Made by a program: the position numbers and the translations under genes
Part shown: one piece after another, positions 50,574 through 56,182 of the stretch
Position numbering within the stretch: the first letter of the stretch is position 1
Layout of the letters: each line of letters begins with the position of its first letter
The notes under the pieces: model-generated
Told to the model about the DNA's origin: nothing
Seen by the model: the letters and a program-made list of their open reading frames with translations, nothing else
The model's database searches: none
From: Chromatiales bacterium
GTDB taxonomy: Bacteria; Pseudomonadota; Gammaproteobacteria; Thiohalospirales; Thiohalospiraceae
Reading direction: 5' to 3'
NCBI GenBank assembly: GCA_026982395.1
Contig: JALSHD010000133.1
Location: 1-56,182 of the forward strand
DNA length: 56,182 bases

Positions 50574-51467
50574 AAAACGCTATTTGTTCGAGGGCCGTCC
50601 ACCACCACGCGGTTGATATTTTTCATGCTGCTTTCCATTGCTATCATGACAATGGATCATCGCTGGCATTACCTTGAAACCGTCCGCAGCACCCTTTCTC
50701 TGGTGATCTATCCATTGCAGACGGCCGTGGATCTCTCCACCATACCGCTGCGCTCGGCTTCAGAAAGCTTCTCGTCACGTGCCACTCTGCTCAAAGAGGT
50801 GCAGGAGCTGCGTACAAGACAGACCCTGCTCAACGCCCAGCTGCAGCGACTGGTTACTCTTGAAGCGGAAAACAGGCGCCTGCGCAAACTGCTGCGCTCT
50901 TCTCGGGAAACGGTGGAGGAGACTCAGGTGGCGGAGATTGTGGCCATTGACCTCGATCCCTTCAGCCGCCAGATTGTGATCAACAAAGGCACCAATGACA
51001 ACGTTTTTCTGGGTCAACCACTGCTTGATGCCAACGGTGTCATGGGGCAGATCGTTCACACCGGCCCTTTCTCCAGCACCGCCCTGCTAATCACCGATCC
51101 GAGTCACGCTACTCCTGTGCAGATCAATCGCAACGGGCTGCGGGCCATAGCCATGGGAACAGGGGCTTCGAACCGTCTGGATCTGCCATTTATCCCCAAC
51201 AATGCCGATATCAGAACTGGCGATGTTCTGGTTACCTCCGGGCTGGGCGGCCGCTTCCCGCCGGGACATCCGGTCGCTACCATAACCCGGATCCGGAACG
51301 AGCCCTCCAGACCCTATGCGTGGGTGGAGGCAACACCAACCGCCCATCTGGATGGAATCCGGGAAGTGTTGCTGGTCTGGACCAGTCCGAAACAAGGGAT
51401 CCGGGCGGATATACCAACTGATAACTCCACGCCAGAGCAGCAAACAGCAACAGAACAAAGCCAATGA
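50571..51467 (+). CDS. mreC: Rod-shape-determining protein MreC (apparent ATA start)
   Basis: 298 residues if read from ATA at 50571. MreC is a periplasmic scaffold anchored by one N-terminal helix (LIFFMLLSIAIMTM) and links MreB with PBP2 and RodA. A coiled coil (about 75-115, LLKEVQELRTRQTLLNAQLQ) and the β-domain with GVMGQIVHTGPFSSTALLIT follow. Restricting the start to TTG 50613 would cut the conserved FVRGPS segment and leave no ribosome-binding site. The stop overlaps mreD by 4 bp. A rich C-terminal tail of glutamine and threonine is unremarkable. Confidence 0.93.
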   Translation: MKTLFVRGPSTTTRLIFFMLLSIAIMTMDHRWHYLETVRSTLSLVIYPLQTAVDLSTIPLRSASESFSSRATLLKEVQELRTRQTLLNAQLQRLVTLEAENRRLRKLLRSSRETVEETQVAEIVAIDLDPFSRQIVINKGTNDNVFLGQPLLDANGVMGQIVHTGPFSSTALLITDPSHATPVQINRNGLRAIAMGTGASNRLDLPFIPNNADIRTGDVLVTSGLGGRFPPGHPVATITRIRNEPSRPYAWVEATPTAHLDGIREVLLVWTSPKQGIRADIPTDNSTPEQQTATEQSQ

Positions 51468-51949
51468 TCCCGGTACACCCCCAAAGCTGGTTTATCATTA
51501 TCGCCACCTTCGTCGCCGCACTGGCTCTCACCCTGTTTCCGCTGCCGGCAATGTTGGCACCACTGCGTCCCGACTGGGTGGCATTGACACTAATCTACTG
51601 GATCATCGCACTTCCGCACCGGGTCGGGGTGGGAGCTGGCTGGCTGGTCGGTCTGTTTCAGGATGCCGCCACCGGCACCTTGTTGGGTCAGCAGGCATTG
51701 GGGCTCAGTATTGTCGCCTACCTGGTGCTACTGTTACACCAGCGAATTCGCAACTATCCGATATGGCAGCAAGCCATTATCGTCCTTATATTCATCTCCC
51801 TGTTTCGGGTTATCGGAGCTTGGGTACTGGGGGTCAGCGGGCGCCCCGCCAGTTTCCACTACTGGATACCTGCAATCAGCAGTATGCTGGCCTGGCCAGC
51901 GGTCTTTTTGGTGCTTCGCCATATCCGGCGCCGCTACAACGTAATCTGA
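51464..51949 (+). CDS. mreD: Rod-shape-determining membrane protein MreD
   Basis: 161 residues with five or six membrane segments, typical of MreD. The LRPDWVALTLIYWIIALPHRVGVG segment and the following GWLVGLFQDAATGTLLGQQALG are its conserved core. It works with MreC in the elongation complex. It overlaps mreC by ATGA and precedes mrdA by 195 bp, which leaves room for a ribosome-binding site but no separate gene. Confidence 0.95.
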   Translation: MIPVHPQSWFIIIATFVAALALTLFPLPAMLAPLRPDWVALTLIYWIIALPHRVGVGAGWLVGLFQDAATGTLLGQQALGLSIVAYLVLLLHQRIRNYPIWQQAIIVLIFISLFRVIGAWVLGVSGRPASFHYWIPAISSMLAWPAVFLVLRHIRRRYNVI

Positions 51950-52144
51950 TTCGAATATTAATCTGCAAAATGAACGCTCGGGTTTTTTGTCTGCCAGAAA
52001 ACTTTCCAAAAACATCTTGTTCCGGCAACCACAGTGCGGCGGGAAATACTCCTCATCACCGCAGAAGACCAACAACAAAACCCCGTAAAACAAAAAAAAT
52101 CGCGACACCAATCCGGTGCAGTACTCCTCTCACCGGCCATTGAT

Positions 52145-54010
52145 ATGAAATATCGCGACAAATCGGGCAAAAATGAAGCCATCCACGGTTACCGCGACAC
52201 CCGTATTTTTACCAACCGGGCTATTCTCGCACTGGTTTTTGTTCTGCTGCTCACGCTCGTACTGGTAGCGAGACTGGTCTATCTGCAGGTGTTGTCACAT
52301 GAGCACTTTACTACACTGTCGCAAAAAAACCGGGTCACCATCTATCCCGTTCCACCAACACGGGGGCTGATTTACGATCGCAACGGGGTTGTACTGGCTG
52401 AAAACATACCGACTTTCCGGCTTGAACTGATTCCCGAAAGAATAAAAGATATTGATGCAACTATCAGTGAACTGAGGAAACTGCTCCCCATTGACAACGC
52501 GGCTATTGAACGCTTTCACAAGGAGCGAAAACGGAGACGTTCGTTCAACAGTATCCCACTACGATTTCAGTTGAGTGATGAAGAGGTAGCCGTTTTTGCG
52601 GTCAATCGGTACCGTTTCCCCGGCGTCGATATCAAGGCCGGCCTGACCCGGCACTATCCTGCGGGCTCCTTGATGGCACATGTAGTCGGGTATGTCGGCC
52701 GGATCAGTGAGGCCGATCTGCAAACCATAAACAGCGCAAACTACCGGGGCAGCACCCATATCGGCAAGACCGGGATCGAACGCAGTTACGAAGCTTCCCT
52801 GCATGGCACCGTTGGCTATCAGCAGGTTGAAACAGATGTTCTGGGACGAAAGCTGCGTATTCTTGACCAGACTGCTCCCGTACCGGGACAAAATCTTCAC
52901 CTGTCCATTGACGCCAACCTGCAACAGATAGCCGTCGATGCCCTTGGCGAAGAGAACGGCGCCGTGGTCGCGCTGGATCCCCGTAACGGCGAGGTACTGG
53001 CACTGGTCAGCCTGCCCGGCTACGACCCCAACCTGTTTGTATCCGGCATCAAATCGAAAGACTACAGTAAACTGAGGGACTCCCCCGATCGGCCACTGTT
53101 CAACCGCGCTATCAGAGGCCAATATCCGCCCGGTTCAACCATCAAACCATTCATCGGCCTGGCAGGACTGGAGCTGGGTAAAATAGAGGAAAACAGCGGC
53201 CTCTTTTGTCGCGGAGCCTACGTTCCCGAATTTCAGAGCAAGCGCCCCTACCGCGACTGGAAGCGAAGTGGTCACGGCTACACTGATCTTGAAAAGTCCA
53301 TTGTCGAGTCCTGTGATGTTTACTACTATGAGCTGGCCTACCGCCTGGGTATCGATCAGATGTCGGATTTTCTGGAGAAATTTGGATTCGGCAGCAAAAC
53401 AGGTATTGATCTGCCGGGTGAAGCGGCCGGTCTGCTGCCTTCCCGCGAGTGGAAAAGACGCAACAGGCAACAGCCCTGGTATCCCGGGGAAACCCTGATT
53501 ACCGGTATCGGTCAAGGTTACACGCTGACTACACCACTACAACTTGCCGTAACAACCGCCACCCTGGCAATAAATGGAAAGCACCTGCAACCAACACTCA
53601 TTCACAACATTGAATACCCCGACACCGGACTGCGGGAGCATCAGAAAATCAGGATTGTAAACAATGTCCCTGTTGTTGACCCCTACAACTGGAGCGCCAT
53701 TAAACATGCCATGTTCCAGGTGGTACATGGACAGCACGGCACCGCACGCAGGATTGCAAACAGCGACTACCGGATTGCAGGAAAAACCGGAACCTCGCAG
53801 GTTTTCGGGCTGAAAAAAGACGAAACATATGATGCGGAAAAACTGGCAAAAAAACTGCGCGACCACGCCCTGTTCGTCGCCTTTGCTCCAGCGGAAGATC
53901 CCCGGATTGCAATAGCGGTTATCGTAGAAAACGGCGGTAGCGGGGGAGCCATAGCATCACCCATCGCCAGCAAGGTTATCAGTGCGTTCATGACGGGAGA
54001 AAAGAAGTGA
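52145..54010 (+). CDS. mrdA: Penicillin-binding protein 2 (elongation transpeptidase)
   Basis: 621 residues from the ATG at 52145 (MKYRDKSGKNEAIHGYRDTR), near the usual 633; an ATG at 52034 would add 37 non-conserved residues. One membrane helix (AILALVFVLLLTLVLVARLVY) and the dimerisation domain (PPTRGLIYDRNG) precede the transpeptidase domain. Active-site motifs are YPPGSTIKPF (serine and lysine), ESCDVYYYEL and AGKTGTSQV. It cross-links peptidoglycan for side-wall growth, together with RodA. The stop overlaps rodA by 4 bp. Confidence 0.96.
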   Translation: MKYRDKSGKNEAIHGYRDTRIFTNRAILALVFVLLLTLVLVARLVYLQVLSHEHFTTLSQKNRVTIYPVPPTRGLIYDRNGVVLAENIPTFRLELIPERIKDIDATISELRKLLPIDNAAIERFHKERKRRRSFNSIPLRFQLSDEEVAVFAVNRYRFPGVDIKAGLTRHYPAGSLMAHVVGYVGRISEADLQTINSANYRGSTHIGKTGIERSYEASLHGTVGYQQVETDVLGRKLRILDQTAPVPGQNLHLSIDANLQQIAVDALGEENGAVVALDPRNGEVLALVSLPGYDPNLFVSGIKSKDYSKLRDSPDRPLFNRAIRGQYPPGSTIKPFIGLAGLELGKIEENSGLFCRGAYVPEFQSKRPYRDWKRSGHGYTDLEKSIVESCDVYYYELAYRLGIDQMSDFLEKFGFGSKTGIDLPGEAAGLLPSREWKRRNRQQPWYPGETLITGIGQGYTLTTPLQLAVTTATLAINGKHLQPTLIHNIEYPDTGLREHQKIRIVNNVPVVDPYNWSAIKHAMFQVVHGQHGTARRIANSDYRIAGKTGTSQVFGLKKDETYDAEKLAKKLRDHALFVAFAPAEDPRIAIAVIVENGGSGGAIASPIASKVISAFMTGEKK

Positions 54011-55140
54011 CACAATACGCCGGCCCCGTTCCCATGGGCAACGCCGATACGCACCGGGGCCGGCTGCTGAGGCGATTGCATATTGACCTGCCCCTGTTCG
54101 TCGGACTGATGTTTCTGTCCGGTATCAGCCTGCTCGTTCTTTATAGTGCCGGGGAGCAAAATCCGGAACTTATTCTCCGCCAGACCACACGACTGGGGAT
54201 AGGTTTTGGCGTAGCCTTCGTCCTGGCACAGATTCCGCCGCGCAGCTTCCAGCACTGGGCACCCTGGCTTTACGGATTGGGGCTGTTGCTACTGGTCGCA
54301 GTTCTGGTTCTGGGTGAAATCGGCAAAGGGGCACAGCGCTGGCTGAATTTTGGACTGTTTCGCTTTCAGCCGTCCGAGCTGATGAAAATCGCCGTGCCAA
54401 TGATGGCAGCCCAATACCTGGCCACATATCACCTCCCGCCCCGGCCCCGGGCGATCGGTATTGCCAGCATATTGATCGTTGTGCCCGTGCTTTTGATTGT
54501 CAAACAACCGGATCTGGGCACCTCACTACTCATCGCCACCGCTGGCGCCTTCGTCCTGTTGCTGTCCGGTATCACAAAACGCCTGATCTTCTCGGTGCTT
54601 GGCCTGATTGCGATTGCAACCCCGGTCATCTGGCATCTGATGCATGACTATCAGCGACAACGGGTGCTCACCTTTCTCAACCCCGAGAGCGACCCTCTCG
54701 GTGCCGGTTACCACATAATCCAGTCAAAAATTGCGATTGGCTCCGGCGGATGGTTTGGCAAGGGGTGGCTGAACGGCACCCAGGCCTATCTCGATTTTCT
54801 GCCGGAAAGTTCCACCGATTTTATTTTTGCCGTACTAGGAGAAGAGTTCGGCCTTACCGGGATTCTGGTTCTGCTGGTTGGCTATCTGTTTATCGTCTGG
54901 CGTGGAATGGTCATTGCCATCCAGGCCCAGGACTGCTTTTCCCGTCTGCTGGCCGGCAGCCTGACGTTAACATTTTTTATCTATTTTTTCGTAAATATAG
55001 GGATGGTTACCGGGCTGCTCCCGGTAGTGGGGCTTCCACTGCCGCTCATCAGCTATGGGGGGAGCTCCATGGTGACCCTGATGGCCGCCTTCGGTATCCT
55101 TATGTCCATTCAGACCCATCGAAAACTGGTCGCAAGCTGA
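54007..55140 (+). CDS. rodA: Rod-shape-determining SEDS glycosyltransferase RodA
   Basis: 377 residues with ten membrane segments. RodA polymerises glycan strands for PBP2 during side-wall growth. SEDS motifs seen are KGAQRWLNFGLFRFQPSELM, VKQPDLGTSLLI (the functionally key aspartate), FLPESSTDFIFAVLGEEFG and LPLPLISYGGSSMVTLM. It begins inside the end of mrdA (4 bp). It is the last gene of the mreB-mreC-mreD-mrdA-rodA run; a dispersed repeat follows 20 bp later. Confidence 0.97.
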   Translation: MTQYAGPVPMGNADTHRGRLLRRLHIDLPLFVGLMFLSGISLLVLYSAGEQNPELILRQTTRLGIGFGVAFVLAQIPPRSFQHWAPWLYGLGLLLLVAVLVLGEIGKGAQRWLNFGLFRFQPSELMKIAVPMMAAQYLATYHLPPRPRAIGIASILIVVPVLLIVKQPDLGTSLLIATAGAFVLLLSGITKRLIFSVLGLIAIATPVIWHLMHDYQRQRVLTFLNPESDPLGAGYHIIQSKIAIGSGGWFGKGWLNGTQAYLDFLPESSTDFIFAVLGEEFGLTGILVLLVGYLFIVWRGMVIAIQAQDCFSRLLAGSLTLTFFIYFFVNIGMVTGLLPVVGLPLPLISYGGSSMVTLMAAFGILMSIQTHRKLVAS

Positions 55141-55160
55141 TAGCAAACAGTGATATGAAA

Positions 55161-55391
55161 GGCACCTCCAAACAGTAATTTTTCACGAGAGAAAGAAAAC
55201 TCCGGGCGCACAACGGCATGGACGCAGGAGGTACGAGTCCATGGATGGAGGAGGTAGAACGAAGCAGAAAGCCAGGACCGAGAGCACTGCATGGATCAGT
55301 TGCCGGGAACCCCAGAACATAAGGGATACATGAAAATTCGAGCACGAAACAAACGCCGCTATCGCAGAAAAGTGCATTTTTAGAGAGTCCT
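55161..55391. repeat. Dispersed small repeat, longest copy (after rodA)
   Basis: About 230 bp. The left end GGCACCTCCAAACAGTAATT and the right end, read on the other strand, GGACTCTCTAAAAATGCACT form an imperfect inverted repeat. The left arm shares CGAGAGAAAG-like sequence with the other copies, and the right arm shares CGCTATCGCAGAAAAGTGCA. The interior (about 55200-55350) is absent or shorter in the other copies. No ORF of note is inside. Confidence 0.7.
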
Positions 55392-55487
55392 CAAGCTTGT
55401 TTGTATTTTTTTTCGTCGAGTAGTTACAATCACACCTTGATGATATTCCGTGCTTTTGGACCCACACCATACAAGGAAGTATTTATC

Positions 55488-55589
55488 ATGCCCCGAATAA
55501 ATGCAGCACAAGCTCGCCCCAGTCTCCGCGGCCTTATCGATGGAACGGAGCAGCAGAAACCCCAAATTACCGGAACCCGCCATGGCTGA
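55488..55589 (+). CDS. 33-codon ORF overlapping the PAAR-like gene
   Basis: The frame reads MPRINAAQARPSLRGLIDGT and 13 more residues, ending TGTRHG. A good AAGGAAG lies eight bases before its ATG, while the next gene has only a weak site. Its TGA overlaps the start of the PAAR-like gene (ATGGCTGA), so translation of the larger gene may be coupled to this one. It could be a leader ORF or the remnant of a larger gene. No homology is recognised. Confidence 0.4.
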   Translation: MPRINAAQARPSLRGLIDGTEQQKPQITGTRHG

Positions 55590-56182
55590 CCGTTTCGCCG
55601 CCCGCCAGTGCGCCAAATACACCGTCATCAGCCTCAGCCCCGACTGGTGCAAAACCCCGCACCGCAAAGGCAAGCCCCTGCCCTACACCATCAGCATCGA
55701 CTTGAGTGGCTCGGCCGGCCTCTCCCCCAACGTCAATTTCAACGGCAACCCCGCCTTCCTCCACAACCAGAGCGACACCGTCTCCGTCAAGGGCGACGCC
55801 CCCGGACAGGGCAAGGGCCTCCTCTCCGGCACCGTCGGCGCCAAAGGCGAACCCATCACCCACTCCCCCACGGTACGCATCAACCAAAAACCCCTGGTCC
55901 GGGAAAACGACCTGTTCTGGATGAACAACAAAAACACCCTCGGCAAACTCACCGCCCGCGAAAGCGGCAGTGCCGCGCACATCACCGACACCGGCCGCAT
56001 CGCCGGCGAAACCGCCCCCGACCTGTGGGACGATCTGCAGGCACAACTGGAAAAAGGCGCCGCCTGGATAGAAAAACAGCAGCAGGACTTTGCAGACACC
56101 TTTCAGGACACCCTCCAGGAAGAGTTCAAAGCCCCCATCGAAACAGCGCAGGAAATCTGGAACGACCCGCAAGCCTACGCCC
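55583..56182 (+). CDS. PAAR-like (DUF4150) protein, N-terminal part of a probable type VI/polymorphic-toxin effector
   Basis: 200 codons open to the right edge. The N-terminus reads SLSPDWCKTPHRKGKPLPYT, then VNFNGNPAFLHNQSDTVSVK, GDAPGQGKGLLSGTVGAKGE and VRINQKPLVRENDLFWMNN. This is the tox-PAAR-like (DUF4150) pattern found at the tips of type VI secretion systems, usually fused to a toxin. A helical, acidic stretch (about 150-200) follows, where a linker to a further domain is expected. Codon use is strongly biased to C-ending codons and GC-rich, unlike its neighbours, a sign of transfer. The toxin and any immunity gene lie outside the window. Confidence 0.85.

Overview
The window looks like the chromosome of a gammaproteobacterium. 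The basis is its gene order: hisC-hisD-hisG-murA, mreBCD-mrdA-rodA, gatCAB, priA-argS-SPOR protein, two LpxL-type lipid A acyltransferases and a TonB/ExbB/ExbD set. A TusA sulfurtransferase paired with a lysine-less GcvH-like protein is compatible with a sulfur-metabolising lineage, but that is inference. The genus cannot be named from the sequence alone.

Layout. 1-745: insertion-sequence debris, with the N-terminus of an ISAs1-type transposase running off the left edge and a C-terminal IS982-type remnant. 774-7225: metH, two convergent overlapping LpxL-type acyltransferases and a fructosamine-kinase-like gene. 7299-21287: a complete Pel exopolysaccharide locus on the minus strand in an unusual form. 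PelA is two exported proteins (hydrolase and deacetylase), PelB is two proteins (membrane-anchored repeat protein and outer-membrane barrel), and PelC is two tandem lipoproteins; pelD, pelE, pelF and pelG follow. Most joints are 4-bp ATGA overlaps, so the genes are probably co-translated. 21288-22066: a long non-coding stretch with a potentially structured pel leader, a DnaA-box pair and a dispersed repeat.

22067-27214: priA, argS, a SPOR-domain protein and a small outer-membrane protein. 27225-30207: speA, a bacteriohemerythrin whose 3' end lies in a repeat, and a small YfiM-like protein. 30197-34488: hisC, hisD, short-form hisG and murA. 34567-35257: tusA and the lysine-less GcvH-like gene. 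35384-40255: bepA, a nei-like glycosylase, a C_GCAxxG_C_C protein, mtnA, tRNA-Ser(UGA) and a Bax-inhibitor-1 family protein with a clear terminator. 40522-44821: a TonB-dependent receptor with its own exbB, exbD and tonB. 44820-45032: a MITE-like element. 45042-49010: a lipoprotein and gatCAB. 49356-55140: the rod-shape operon mreB-mreC-mreD-mrdA-rodA, in which mreC seems to start at ATA. 55161-56182: another copy of the dispersed repeat, a 33-codon ORF, and the start of a PAAR-like (DUF4150) type VI/polymorphic-toxin protein with distinct codon usage.

How the parts work together. PelF would make the polymer, PelD/E/G form the c-di-GMP-gated inner-membrane export complex, PelA modifies and trims the polymer in the periplasm, and PelB/PelC carry it across the outer membrane. 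The rod operon, MurA, the SPOR protein, BepA and the LpxL enzymes all serve the envelope. At least four copies of one small dispersed repeat sit between genes. The most unusual points are the split/duplicated pel architecture, the structured region before pel, the tusA/lysine-less GcvH pair, the ATA start of mreC and the two repeat families.
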